Shown here: positions 10,951-24,362 of the stretch, one piece after another | Layout of the letters: each line of letters starts with the position of its first letter | Position numbering within the stretch: position 1 is the first letter of the stretch | Origin: Protopterus annectens | Lineage: Eukaryota > Chordata > Ceratodontiformes > Protopteridae | Assembly (NCBI RefSeq): GCF_019279795.1 | Contig: NC_056726.1 | Coordinates: 1,016,666,011 to 1,016,730,010, forward strand | Direction of reading: 5' to 3' | DNA: 64,000 nucleotides | The notes under the pieces: model-generated | What the model saw: the letters and a program-made list of their open reading frames with translations, nothing else | Database searches by the model: none | Told to the model about the DNA's origin: nothing | Position numbers and translations under genes: made by a program

Positions 10951-12204
10951 GGTAAAATCTGCTGCTGCTGCATTGGATATCGCTTAGGTAGGCAGGTATT
11001 CCATTTCAAGGAGGTCTAGGCTGTAGCACTGTGATGGAGATCATTATAATGTGCCATTGAAGTATAACGTGAGACAAACATGATGCATGCATATGATAGC
11101 CACCATGGCTCAGTGTACTCATGCAGTGATGTGTACAGCAGCTGATGAGTTTTAATCTGCTCCCCTGTTATTTAGTGTGATGTTTTATGTTGTTCGTTTG
11201 TCACACTTCCACAGGGGTCTAAAATTTCCATGGCTTGTGTGTATTCAGACCTTGTTGTAAATGCTCTTCTGTGGCTTCAGTTGCCCTGGTATATAGAATA
11301 CCCTTGAAAAAATGCAGGTAACTGTACTTTTATTATGCTGTTATAATGTGTTTCATTCCCCTGAAGTGCATTTTCTAATCACCTTTGCTGTGAGTGCTTC
11401 TGTGACATACTTTGCTATGACACTATTCTAGAGAATATGTGCTTGAGAAAAGGCATTGATTCTAACACGTATTTAATTTCTTTTGTCCAGCTATCATGTG
11501 TTCTGTTCCCCTGAAATGTTTTTTCAAATCACCTTTTCTTCTATGAGTACTTTTGTGGCTTGTCTTGCTAATGTACTGCACTGTATACTATAAAGTTGAG
11601 AAAAGGCAAAAGTTCAAAGGCAAGTATGTGCCTATTTTTTGACCTGCAGTCATGTGTTCCATTCTCATGAAATGTATTTTTCAGTCAACTTTTCTATCAC
11701 TGCTTTCATAGCACGCTTTGATACTATACTGGTCTACAGCATGATGCTGACATACACACACCTTCGATTCTATCCATGAGAGCTTCTGTTTTGGTGTCAT
11801 CATGTGTTCAATTCCACAGAAAGTAAACATTCCGACAAAGAGAGTATACACTATGCAGGAGACGTTTGCACATTCTACTGTGGAATATGTTTCAGGAATT
11901 TCTGCCTGTGTTTTAATAGGCAGTTGGTGAAATATGGGCTCTTAATGGCAAACATGGACATAAAATCTGCTGCAGCCACTAATCAGCTGCAGAAATGAGC
12001 TCAGCTTCAACATTCATTCCAGTTTGTAGTACAGCACAGCTACTGCTATTATACTATCTTTTTGATGGAGCAGTCTATTTACGCAATTATTTTTACTTTG
12101 TCATCACAACTGTTTATGAGTTTCACATTCCCTGGGGTTTGTAAGCAGTTTCATAGCTTTTCTGTTTCCAGAATATCATGGTTTCTACATTTCCTACAAC
12201 TGTG
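10951..12204. other. Non-coding, with diverged internal repetition
   Basis: No gene seen. Segments near 11350, 11500 and 11650 resemble each other ('catgtgttc(c/t) att/gtt ccc... gaaatg.. tttt'), which suggests an old tandem array with a unit of about 150 bp. Confidence 0.35.
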
Positions 12205-12368
12205 TGTTGTGACCTATACACCTCGAATGCTGCAGTGGCTCTCCTTGTTGTGTTGTGACCTATACACCCCAAATGCTGCAGTGGCTCTCCTTGTTGTGCT
12301 GTGACCTATACACCCCAAATGCTGCAGTGGCTCTCCTTGTTGTGTTGTGACCTATACACCCTGAATGC
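12205..12368. repeat. 46-bp tandem repeat, about 3.5 units
   Basis: 'gacctatacacc' recurs at 12211, 12257, 12303 and 12349, each followed by the block 'aatgctgcagtggctc'. Confidence 0.9.
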
Positions 12369-12369
12369 T

Positions 12370-12758
12370 TGAGAGTGCTTGAGATGAGAGGTAGGATACA
12401 AACTGTGGGGCACATGAAGAAATGAGGATATCAGAGCAGAAACCAAAGAGTTCCAATTGCAGGGAAGATCAAAGAGAACAGATTACAGTGGTTTGGTCAC
12501 ATGTTTAGAAAAGCAGAAGATGATCTGGTGAAGAAGATTTTGGTCAGAAAGGAAGACGGCAATAAGAAATGAGCAAGTCCAGCAAAAAGGTAGAGGACTG
12601 TGCAAGAGAAGACCTGTGACAGTCAGGGATCAGTACTGAAAAAGTTAGGGTACTGGCATTGAATTACGAGAGATGGTAACAGCAGACCCCACACCCCAAC
12701 GCTATGTAGAAAATGGGAAAAAGGAAGTCAATGACAAAGGTGTTAATAATAATAGCAG
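12370..12758 (+). pseudogene. RTE-type LINE 3' end, 5'-truncated and decayed
   Basis: The translation with stops gives AGKIKENRLQWFGHMFRKAE, then DLVKKILVRKEDGNKK and REDL/CDSQGS-like ends. These correspond to IENRLRWFAQMCRKAEDNLV, RKIWDRQEEGKRKQGCPAKR and so on in the RTE copy at 25642-25977 on the minus strand. A (TAA)n tract at about 12741-12757 may be the tail. Confidence 0.75.
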
Positions 12759-12978
12759 TTCTAGTTAAATTGCCTAGTTTTTTATTTTGATACTCCATCT
12801 GCACGTCCTACATATTTCAGGTATGCAAGTTAACATTTAGTCCCAGCACCTTTTTCAGTCTACTTTGCCATCAGTTGTTTATTTCCTTCACTACGTTTGC
12901 ACCCAACATCATGGATTCATTTATTAATAATGCAATATCTACTTCAGGATCAGTATCTAATGCTACCTTCTCTTCAAA

Positions 12979-13111
<133 letters not shown>

Positions 13112-13134
13112 CATGGGGTGTACTTTAGAAGATT

Positions 13135-13719
13135 GAAATCCCAGTAGACCGGCTTTCATAATGCCAAAATGGCAACACAAAAAACTCAGAAGGCTGACAA
13201 TATACGTCTGACAATCTACATTGCTGTCCCTCAAAAAAACAACCCTATAACATGCAACTTACCTCTCATGTAATGCATAAACAAAAGCAACAACTCATTC
13301 TATACGAATACTGCCCTATAACTTTAAATCTACATAACAGCTACCTAACTCTCCCCTAATCCCCACCCACAAACCAATATATGCAAATTAATAAAAAATT
13401 CCACTGAATATTCATGAAAATATCTACAACACGTGCAAGAATATTCAGTGGAGATTTCTGAAACCAATATTTAGAATCATTTTAATTTTAATATTTACGT
13501 TTTTGCAAGGGGCTGCGCACCCCTGCATCCCCTGCAAATTAAATATACCAACTCTGAGATCACGCTACAGTGTGGAAATTAGCATATTTCCTGTTCCACT
13601 TAGCAACAGTTGGCATTGTAGTTGTTTGATCTTCTGGAAGACGGTAAATAAAGTTTCACTTTTCTGAAACTTTGGCATTGTTGTCTTGGCATTATGAAAG
13701 TTGGTCCACTGGGATTTCG
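13135..13719. mobile_element. Foldback-like element 1 (inverted-repeat ends, no coding capacity)
   Basis: The left end starting 'gaaatcccagtagacc' is the reverse complement, with few changes, of the right end 'ggtccactgggatttc' near 13701-13718; both are followed inward by 'tttcataatgcc'. The core at about 13500-13575 carries 'aaatataccaactctgagatc', shared in the opposite orientation with the elements at 20.5 and 41.95 kb. No open frame of note. Confidence 0.62.
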
Positions 13720-13720
13720 A

Positions 13721-14245
13721 CCTTACAGAATCCTGAAAGGCCAAAATCCTGACACCAAAATCTGGAAAGTTCAAAATACTGAAAACTCAAAATACTGAAA
13801 ACACACAGGATACCAACAGTTACTTTATTCAAGCACAAGTACATACAGAAACAAATGAAAGACGAACCATATTACTCTTCTGCAAGTATAAGCAGGGAGA
13901 CAAGCCACCCTGCACCCCACACCCCCTGCTACTTAAATATATCAACTTCGAGATTGCACTTAGTGTAGTGAAGTGCAGTCTCGCAGCTGATATACTTTAG
14001 TATCAGGGGGTGTGGGGGCACAGCCACCCACATGGGGGGTGCATGGGAGCTTGCCCCCCCTGCATATAGTTGAAGGGTAATATGTTTCTGTATGTACTTG
14101 TGCTGAAATATAGTAACTGTTGGTATCCTGTGTGTTTTCCAGTATTATGAGATTCAGTATTTTGAGTTTTCAGTATTTTGAACTTTCGAGATTTTGGTCT
14201 AAGGATTTTCATCTTCAGGATTTTAGGCTTTCAGGACTTTGTAGT
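13721..14245. mobile_element. Foldback-like element 2 with arms of about 185 bp
   Basis: The left arm (about 13721-13905) is the inverted copy of the right arm (about 14050-14240). The arms share degenerate repeats of the type 'aaaatactgaaaactc', then 'cacacaggatacc' and 'aagtacatacagaaac'. The core holds two G-rich/C-rich blocks ('caccccctgct' and 'cagggggtgtggggg'). It abuts foldback element 1. Confidence 0.68.
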
Positions 14246-14254
14246 GCTCCCATA

Positions 14255-14256
<2 letters not shown>

Positions 14257-14297
<41 letters not shown>
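14257..14297. repeat. (TA)n microsatellite between foldback element 2 and the LINE A tail
   Basis: About 38 bp of TA, followed by 'tttattt', which is the complement of the A-rich tail of the minus-strand LINE A. Confidence 0.92.
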
Positions 14298-14301
<4 letters not shown>

Positions 14302-16629
14302 TTCCAGTTTGATTACCGGGGAAGTCCACTGGGCCCAGAGAGATCGTTTTCAGTGGAGGCCTGTGGAGAAAAGCTCCATTAAACAGATTACAGTAAAGAT
14401 AGCAGTACAATGAAAATAGGGTACAACTACAAATACATATCAAATAATACAAAGTGTGAGCAATATTGCACATAGTGGAAAAATATTGTGCAGATACATT
14501 TTAACAAATTCACACAGTTAAAGTCAAAAGCTATTTACAATATTAACAGAGTGTGACAGGTCGTATGGGAATTAGCTATAGAAGGTTATAGCCCAGCTAC
14601 AAGGTGCTTAGGAACTCAGGACAATACCCTCCCAGGGTCTTTTGTTAAAGAGTTTTAGGTAGGAAGAATGTAGTTACAGTTCCATTTGGAGGAGAGGAAG
14701 GTGTAAAGCTGTGTTTTGAAGTTGTTTGTATTTGACATTGTCCTTAGTGTGGAAGGGAGAGTGTTCCATTTCTTACCTAAGGAGAAGGAGAGGAAAAGTT
14801 GTCCAGCAGGATGTTTAGGTTTGTGGATAGTAATCAAGTTTTGGTGTTCAGATCTGAGAGTTCTGTTTAGGGTGTATGAGTGAAGGATGTTGGTTAGAGC
14901 TGGGCATTTGGTTGGATTAAATATTAGTCTATGTGCTGTAGTGAGCTGGAGGAAGTCCAGGTAATCTGTGAATTCTAACCAGTTGAGGGATTGGAGGGTA
15001 ACACAGTGATGTATGGAATGTTTGGCTTTGGTAGCAAATTTAGAAATGTTGTTATAACAGCTTACAAGTTTGGAAGTGATTGAAGAGGATAGATTAGTTA
15101 GTAGTGGGGCAGCATACAGAAGGGAAGGAAGGAGGTAAGAGGAGGCCAGGGTATGCCTTGTAGAAGTAGATAGGAAGTGGTTGTTCCTGTATAGCATACC
15201 TAGTTTTTGGTGGGTTTGCTTTATATTTTGCTGAATATGGATGCCAAACTTGAGGTGTTTGTCTATAGTTACACCGAGTAGTTTGGCAAAGGAAACAACT
15301 TCCATCAGACAGTTGTTTTGGCCAAGGACTTGGAAGGAATTTTTATCAACAGAGAAAGATTTTGAGGGAGTGAATAGTGGAATTTTAGATTTGTTAGCAT
15401 TGAGAGAAAGGTGATTTTGGCACATCCACATCTCAGTAGTTGAGAAGGCAGTCTGAGTTTTAGATAGGAGTTCAGGGAGGTTAGAGGCAGAGCAGACAAG
15501 CATAGAGTCGTCTGTATACTGGATGACTTTGGCATTAGGAATAGCAGAGTGAAAGTTATTGATAAAGATATTAAACAGCATTGGTCCAAGGATGGACCCC
15601 TGTGGTACTCTGGTAGGAGTGGGTAAGAAAAGTGAGGTGTCTTTTTTTCCATTTCACAGCCTATCTATCTGACAGATAGCTTCAGAACCAGGAAAGTGAG
15701 TTTTGGGAGAGATTTAGGTTTGAGAGGTGACTTAGAAGGTGATTATGGGAAACAGTATCAAATGCTTTAGAGAGATCTAGGAGCACTGTGGATATTAAGT
15801 TCCTAGAATCTCAGGCTTGATTGACAGTTTCTAAGAATGAGAGTAGAGCTGTTATGGTGCTATGTCCTGGTCAGAAACCATGTTGGGTAGGAGTAAGAAG
15901 TTGTTTTTAGTCAGAAAAGGCATAAGATGGAGGTGGATGCATTTCTCTAGGATTTTAGAGATTGGAGAGAGAAGAGCTATAGGGTGGAAGTTTGAAATGT
16001 TTGTGTTTTTTCTCCCTTGTGGAGAGGAAGAATAAAGGTGGAATGTCAGAATTTAGGGACATAGGATTCCTTTATAGATCTATTAATTGAAATACTAATT
16101 AGGAGAGCTATACCATCAGCAGCAGACTTGAGAAAAAAGAGGGGATGTTGTCAGGTGCATTGGAGCAGGGTTTAAGTTTGGATAGAAATCTTTTTATGTA
16201 GTTTGTGGAGACAGGTTTAAGCTCAAACATAGGGGGGAAATTATCTGAGGACTTAGATGAGGTGGAATGTAGGAGAGATGGGTCGTTGTTGGGAAAAGTT
16301 TTTGTTAGACTGGATATTGTCTCTATAAAGAAAGAGTTGAATAGTGAGACTAATTGGAGGTCAGATTTTCTTGGGTGTGGACATGGGTTATTTTTGGAGC
16401 CTGGGTTGAGGAGTGAAATTATGGAGTTCCAAAAAAGCCTAAAGTTTTGGGGCTGGTTGGACTGGAGCTTAGTGTAGTAGGATTTTTTTTGTCTTTGAAG
16501 ATTTGTTTTTTTTTTTGCAAAGTTTCGGAGCTGTGTATATTGGAGAAGGGTTTCAGGAAATTTATTCTTTTGCTAAAACTTCCAGGATTTGTCTCTTTGA
16601 TGCATAATTTGCTTTGATTCTTTGGTTAG

Positions 16630-16845
16630 CCACGGGGCAGCTATGGTTTTTATTCTTTTTTTCCTTGGTGGAGCTAGGGAGCCAAGGGGCAGTTATAGTT
16701 TTTATTCTTTTTTTCCTTAGTGGAGCTAGGGAGCCAAGGGGCAGTTATAGTTTTTATTCTTTTTTTCCTTGGTGAAGCTAGGGAGCCAAGGGGCAGTTAT
16801 AATTTTTATTCTTTTTTCCCTTGGTGGAGCTAGGGAATTTAGAGC
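16630..16845. repeat. 52-bp minisatellite inside LINE A copy 2, four units
   Basis: 'ggggcag' recurs at 16634, 16686, 16738 and 16791, each followed by 'tatggtttttattc' or a close variant and 'ggtggagctaggga'. On the minus strand it repeats the APWL-type linker segment. A local duplication after insertion is the simplest origin. Confidence 0.88.
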
Positions 16846-17574
16846 ATCTAGGAAAGTGGAATTAAAGTGATCTATGGTTTTATCGAGTGGAAGAGTTTTT
16901 AGAATGTTTCAATTCATTTGTTTGAGATAGTTGGAGAAGATTTTGGAGTCAAATTTACTAAGGTTGTGGGTCTGAATATATTGATGTTGGTGTGGAATGG
17001 GAGGTAGTTGCATTATAAATGAATGCTGGGAGGTGGTCACAAAATAGAGTTAGGGATGTTGCCAGAGGTGGTAATTTTATTTGGATGGGAGACTAAGGTC
17101 CTATCAAAAGTTGATCCTGGGGATTTATTTTATTGGGTCTGGTGATGGAGTGGATTACTTGAGTAAAGTTAAAGAGGTTAATGGACAGAGAGGGCATGGG
17201 ACTGTTTCTTTTATTCCAATCGATGTTTACATCACCTAGTATGTAAGTTTCAAGGTTAATTTCAGCTGAGGCCCACTGGAGTATGTCTTCAAGGGTTGAG
17301 ACGTTATTCCCAGGTGGGATATAAAGGGTGATGATATAGAGGCTTCTGTGATTGTTCATTTTCAATAGCTCGACTGTTAGTTCTGCATTGGCGAATTTAG
17401 GAATGGGGTTTGGTAGGGGAATTAATGTAAGTAGATTGGAATAGATTAATGCAACACCTCCACCTTTTTCTTTGGGCGATCACATCTAAGAATGTGAAAT
17501 TCAGAGGGGAGGATTTCAGAGTCAAGAATGTGGGGTCTAAGCCAAGTTTCAGAGATGAAAAAATTCCGGATAAT

Positions 17575-17715
17575 TTTAGGGGTGGACCAATGGATTTGAA
17601 ATTAGAGGAGAAGGAACTGATTTGGCAGTTGAAATTAAATGCCTTAGTTCTGCCAGGTTTAAATGACTTTGTTTCTGTTAAGAGCATCTTGAAATTAAAA
17701 GCGTTAATTAGATAG
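17575..17715 (+). pseudogene. C-terminal fragment of a Penelope RT/GIY-YIG protein
   Basis: The stretch GGPMDLKLEEKELIWQLKLN, then GLNDF and SILKLKALIR before the stop, matches the end of the protein at 36002-38515 (GGGLVTLQLEEKELLWQLKL, GLNYT, SVLKLKALLR). It includes the glutamate-containing end of the GIY-YIG domain (E...LLWQL, GLN) but nothing upstream. Confidence 0.9.
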
Positions 17716-17999
17716 ATTTATGTGTATATATATTTTATTGCTTTTTACTGCATATTTATTAAATTATACAAATGTATTTTTACATGGAATTTTTGGAAGT
17801 ATTTGTAAAGATTTTTATTTATTCATTTGTTTTTTGATATATGGTTTGTTTTTTTAGAGTCTGGCACTTTAAAATGAGGCTGTGTTTTTCAAAGGAAATG
17901 ATGTTTTTCCAAAGTAAATGATGTTTTTCTAAAGGAAATAATGTTTTTCTAAAGGAACTGATGCCATGATAAGTATTGTATTTAAGTGTACTTGTGTGT

Positions 18000-18065
18000 C
18001 TTAAAATTGTCTGAAGAAGTTTGCTTATTTTAGTAAACGAAAGCGCTAATTGGAACTGTTTTGAG
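18000..18065 (+). ncRNA. Hammerhead-ribozyme-like motif, Penelope 3' end
   Basis: Order seen: CTGAAGA (18011-18017), one A, stem GTTTGC/GTAAAC (one G-T pair) with a T-rich loop, GAAA (18039-18042), the palindrome AGCGCT, then TA. An outer stem CTTAAAA (18000-18006) can pair with TTTTGAG (18059-18065). This matches the CUGANGA - stem II - GAAA - short stem III - UH plan of the ribozymes reported in Penelope elements. One extra A separates CUGANGA from stem II compared with the classical core, so activity is open. Confidence 0.55.
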
Positions 18066-18267
18066 TATCCGGTGTGGTCCTTTTTCCTCCTTCATTTTGT
18101 TGAAGTTTCAGAGATGGCTACAATGTTAAGCTGGTTATGACTTAGCCATGCTTGAAACTGATGTGCTTTGTTGTTGAGACTCTGGGCATTGAGTGTGAAA
18201 AATTTAAGAGTATTGTAATGGGATGAAAGGTTAGAAGAAGGGGGAGGTAATTATTTGTGGGTGGGTT

Positions 18268-18294
18268 AGGTCCAGGGTTGGGGTGAATGTCTCC
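18268..18294 (-). other. 2A-like motif GDIHPNPGP, LINE A copy 2
   Basis: Same nonapeptide and same position before the endonuclease as at 113-139. Its retention in two diverged copies indicates that it belongs to the family's protein. Confidence 0.62.
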
Positions 18295-18297
18295 AGC

Positions 18298-19092
18298 TAA
18301 AACGAGGTTATTGAAGGAAGTTATTTTAGTGTGTTTTGGTTTGGATTTAGGGTATTCTGGATGGTCTAGTATTTGTTAAAAAGCAAGTGTCTTTGCAGTA
18401 GTGGAAATAATTTAGGATTAAAAAGATGCAGAGGGTTGAGCTGAAACAGAGAGGAGGAGATATAAAATAAATGATTATTTGTGTGAGGGAGGAGGTGGTT
18501 TTGTGTGGAAGTATGGGAAGGAGTAGAGAGTGGAAACTGGTTGGAGGTATAGGAGCTGGCATGGTATAAAGTTGTTAGGAGTTCTAGGAGGGAGATGGGA
18601 ATTTGGAGTGTTAGGAATGGTAAGGAAAATATGGTTGGAAAAAGGTAGTTTAATATGGGAGGATTTGTAGTTGGAAAGGAGAGCTGTGGGGTGAGAGGGA
18701 GTAGTGAAAGAGTGATGTCTTTAATTAATGATGTATTTAATTACTGTGGGTGAAAGGAGGAGGGGCAAAGAAGGGAAGGTTTTGACTGGATGGCTGTGTT
18801 GAGTGGATGGGGAGTAGTTAAAGTAAAAGTAGGAGTAGTGGGGCGGGTGGAAATTGGGGGCAGGGTAGGGGAGCGGAGTGAGCCCGCAGGGCGAACGGAG
18901 CAGGTAGAGCCAAGGAGAAGGATGAAAGCCAGCAGTAAGTTACCAGTGAAGCTGAGAACAAGCTCAGAGGTAAAGAGGCACTAGCATAAGGCACTGTGTG
19001 TGAAATTAGAAGGATGCAAAGGGTTGACAGAGGATAGGAGCTGTAAATAGGGCAGTAGCAGTTTAATGGAATATAGTAAGTGTACTTACATG
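18298..19092. other. Probable 5' UTR/leader of LINE A copy 2, then unidentified sequence
   Basis: No supportable gene on either strand. The G-rich plus strand here would be a C-rich leader of the minus-strand LINE. The 5' boundary was not found. Confidence 0.35.
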
Positions 19093-20040
19093 TGAGCACA
19101 CTACTGGGGATTCCTATGATGCAAGGCAGAAAAGGTAAGTCAAAAGATGGTGCCTTTCTACATCAGGTTTTTTGATACCTCAATAATTAAGCAGGAGTGG
19201 GAGGGGAGGTGTGCAGGTTCAAGGTATGGGAGGGGGTAGACACAAAGTAATGCAAGGTTGTGAGTCAGAAAAACTGGACTGGGGCTGCTGCTAAAAAGAA
19301 AACATGAAAGCCAAGCTAAGTTAATTCCAGGTCAGTGTGGTGCAGTATTTTCCTAATAACTGCAAATGTTATGTTACTAATCTAGTACAGAGTAGTGAAA
19401 AGGACCACCACTTCTGCAGGGAAAAACAAAAGAAGTATGGGCTGCAGGTACATAGGTAAACTTTTTCCAAGAGAAAGTAGTTTTAAGTAATTGACCTAGG
19501 AGTACTATAGGAAGAGTGAAATGGGGGGGGACCAGTAATGTGCATGCGCACAGTGGAAGGGAAAGAGTTTTCAGTTTGGAGGACAGATTAAATACAACTC
19601 TAACATACACTAGAGTAGCTGAAAGCACTTTAGTGTTTCATTAACACAGGGTCTCACAGTGCAGGGTAACGAGACAACCTCGGGTTGATTGGAGGTTGGC
19701 CAAGACACAGGATGCAACTTTTGCTGAGAGGAACTAGTGTACCTGAAAGCACTTTAGTGTTCCACCAACGTAGGGTCTCACAGTGCAGAGCAACGAGACA
19801 GCCTTGGGTTGACTGGAGGTTGGCCAAGACACAGGATGAAACTTTTGCTGAGGGAAACTAGTGCAGCTGATAGCACTTTAGTGTTCCACCTATGTAGGGT
19901 CTCACAGTGCAGGGCAACAAGACATCCTTGGGTTGATTGGAGGTTGGCCAAGACACAGGATGTAACTTTTGCTGAGGGGAATGCGAGCACACTACTGGGG
20001 ATTCCTATGAAGCAAGGCAAAAAAGCTAAGTCAAAAGATG

Positions 20041-20043
<3 letters not shown>
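19093..20043. repeat. Pair of about 58-bp direct repeats, 890 bp apart
   Basis: Blocks 19093-19152 and 19984-20043 share 'gagcacactactggggattc', 'ctatga', 'gcaaggca' and 'aagtcaaaagatgg' with only a few differences. They flank the 124-bp tandem array and other non-coding sequence. Confidence 0.8.
19613..19983. repeat. 124-bp tandem repeat, three units
   Basis: 'gcactttagtgtt' recurs at 19625, 19749 and 19873. Each unit continues through 'gggtctcacagtgcag' and 'ggttggccaagacacagg'. Units are about 90% alike by eye. Confidence 0.92.

Positions 20044-20126
<83 letters not shown>
20044..20126. repeat. (TA)n microsatellite left of foldback element 3
   Basis: About 80 bp of TA with one TTTA near its right end. 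Confidence 0.97.
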
Positions 20127-20815
20127 GATTCCCTTTCAAAACATCTAATTCTCATAACATCAAAAATTAAAACACCGAGACCATAACATCGAAAACCTAA
20201 AACACTGAAAACTCATAACATTTAATTTCATAACACTGAAAATGTGTAACATCGAGTAATATATCATCCAACATGTAAATGTTATAGTTTAATCTGTTAA
20301 TCTTGTGGTATCACTATGAAATGTTATAGTTTTTATTTATATATTTGTTATTTATATAGTGTAGGAATTTATATTCTTTATATAGTGTTTATTTTACCAA
20401 TCTGTATGTGTTTTTAGGCCATATAGATAAGCGATTTAGACATTTTGTGTACATTTTGTATGGTGATTGTGATACAGTCGGTTTAGGAAATTAATTTTTT
20501 CTGCGATCTCAGAGTTGTTATATTTAATTTACGGGGGTGTGTAGGGGCAGTGTCCCCGACATGGGGGTGCAGGGGGGCTTGCCCCCTTGCAGAAACATAT
20601 TAAAAGGTATGTTTGTTAGTTTGGTGTTGTTATAGGTGGAGGGGATTTTATTTACATGTGCTTTGTAGTTTTCGATGTTATGATGCAAAGTTTCAGTGTT
20701 CTGAGTTTTTGATGTTATGAGTTTTTAGTGTTTTGGGTTTTTGATGTTATGGTCTCAGTGTTTTAAGATTCAATGTTATCAATGTTATGATAATTAGATG
20801 TTTTGAAGGGGAACC
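20127..20815. mobile_element. Foldback-like element 3
   Basis: The termini are inverted copies: left 'gattccctttcaaaacatct', right the complement of 'ggttccccttcaaaacatct'. Both arms are arrays of a degenerate unit of about 14 bp, 'ATAACATC(N)AAAA'. The core has 'gcgatctcagagtt ... atatttaatttacgggggtg' and a G-rich block ('gggggtgcaggggggcttgc'). It has the same architecture and core as the element at 41.6 kb. No coding capacity. It lies within (TA)n on both sides, so its target duplication cannot be read. Confidence 0.78.
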
Positions 20816-20818
20816 ATA

Positions 20819-22796
<1,978 letters not shown>

Positions 22797-22900
22797 TCAC
22801 AGGTTCATAAGAGATTACTAGGCTAACAACCTAAGAGTCCTTAAAAACCTAACCATATTTAACCAGAGTTTCCCAGATTTCAATAGCTAAGTAAACAGAG
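22797..22900 (-). mobile_element. Decayed CR1 (family B) 3' end
   Basis: On the minus strand it reads 'tagctattgaaatctggga', then 'ggttaggtttttaagg', 'gttagcctagtaatc' and 'tatgaacctgtgaa'. This parallels the 3' UTR of the CR1 copy at 6840-6904 ('ggctaggcttgta', 'atagcctagtacc', 'tatgaacctat'). Confidence 0.45.
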
Positions 22901-24295
22901 TTCACAGAGGTATAAGCCTATGCTATAGTATCTAATACTGACTGGCTCTGTCCATAGAATTTTTTTACATTCCAAAGGGAGCATTGCCTTCAGTGATGGG
23001 TGAGAAAAAAAGAGTATACAAGGGTACGGTTATCCTTTGACTGATAAGCTGTGCAAGTGTGTGTGTGTGTGTGTGGGGGGGGGGGGGGTCTGAGATGACT
23101 GGCTCGGGCACTCACTGCTCCTAACAGTGTTTGTTGCACATCACATGAATTGCATGTCACAGATTCCTTTATTTACATTACTACATAGGATTCAGAAGTA
23201 AGAATCAGTAACTAAAAATGATAAAATGTTATTAGAAATGCTTATGAGACATGCTTTATGTAACAGGATTTTTCACAACTTGATACATTTGAGACATGCT
23301 GAGACAGCTTTACTGGAAGATTTAGACATGTGACTAATTTTCTGTGGTAGTAAAGTTCCACATACTCCCATTCTGTGACCTGTGCCACTACATACCCACA
23401 TCAGAATATTTTGCTGAGACACTTTGGCTTGTATAAAATGGAATCACCATCTGATTTCCTTTATAAAGATGTGTGTGTTCAGTCTAATGTAAAGCCTGTT
23501 GTCAAACATTTCCTTTCACTTTGATTCTGGCTTCAAAACTTAAAAAAATGAAACTCAAAATTACAAATGAAACAAATTTAAAATAAAAATATCTTTTGAA
23601 AACTACACTCAGTATAACATAAAGTTGTAATTTGCAACAAACACAGCTTTGTTTGCTTGTTTTTCTTCTTTCATCTTCTCATGTGTCTGCTGAAGGTATC
23701 CTTGCGTCATGAAAATCGATGATCTTTTCTCTGGTAGCCTTGTTAATGTGCTCCAACAAGGTCTTGCAGAATAGCGCCAAGACAGTGTTCAAGCATGGAG
23801 TCTACCACAAAGCAGACTATTCCCTCTCCCATCTGCTTTAGACAAATTTTACTGTTTCTCCTGCTTCTGCTTTTGAAGTTTTATATTTATGACAAACATG
23901 TCTGATATGTGCTACAGTTCACCATGTGTCACGTAAGTCTGGTCCATGTGGCCAATAATGAGATATATGTGATTGCGTAATATTGGACAATATTGGACTG
24001 GGTCTTAGATAAACACTAGAAGTCTCATGATAGGAAACCAGGCTTGGGGAAGCTAAAAGATAAGCTTGTCCATAATCTGCAATCATCTAATCTTCTAATG
24101 ACCTGAATGAATACATCCTGCAGTGGATTATTAATGTAGTCCTTATCTGGCTGGTCTTTTTCATCAGTGCAGTTGTGCATTTCAGGGCTAATTTTTTTAT
24201 AAACCCTTACTATAACATATCATACACATTTATGTTATGAGTTAGTGTAACACACTCAATATATATGGAGTAATTTTAATGTTTGATCTGTTCCC

Positions 24296-24362
<67 letters not shown>

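Larger units (their letters stand above)
17558..18102 (+). mobile_element. 5'-truncated Penelope-like element with a 14-bp target duplication
   Basis: The insert is flanked by 'aagtttcagagatg' at 17544-17557 and 18103-18116. It holds the last codons of a Penelope protein, an AT-rich 3' UTR with about four 20-bp repeats ('aaatgatgtttttc') at 17880-17960, and a terminal hammerhead-like motif. It is the sister of the longer element at 34.5-39.0 kb. The host sequence reads through on both sides as LINE A endonuclease, which confirms the insertion. Confidence 0.9.
14290..18297 (-). mobile_element. LINE A copy 2, minus strand, interrupted by a Penelope fragment
   Basis: Read on the minus strand it has the 2A-like start at 18294-18268, an endonuclease, a linker, an RT and a 3' UTR with the family signature 'gagcttttctcc' near 14370, and ends in an (AAATA/TA) tail near 14297. 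It is the longest LINE A copy here. A 545-bp Penelope fragment (17558-18102) splits the endonuclease region just after ISETWL, and a 52-bp minisatellite expands the linker. Its 5' UTR probably extends right of 18297. Confidence 0.85.
14655..18297 (-). pseudogene. Broken endonuclease-RT gene of LINE A copy 2
   Basis: Pieces on the minus strand, 5' to 3': AGDIHPNPGP and LNAQSLNNK near 18300-18150, ISETWL ending at the insertion, GGGVALIYSN near 17480-17450, LYIITLYIPPGNNVSTLEDI and LGDVNIDW (17365-17093), then a decayed linker and RT start, and finally MLFNIFINNF, QYTDDSMLVC (catalytic YTDD near 15505-15520) and the C-terminal domain to 14655. The last part is open for 308 codons. The second position of the YxDD box is T instead of the A or S seen in the other copies. 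Frameshifts between 15.6 and 16.9 kb break the gene. Confidence 0.83.
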
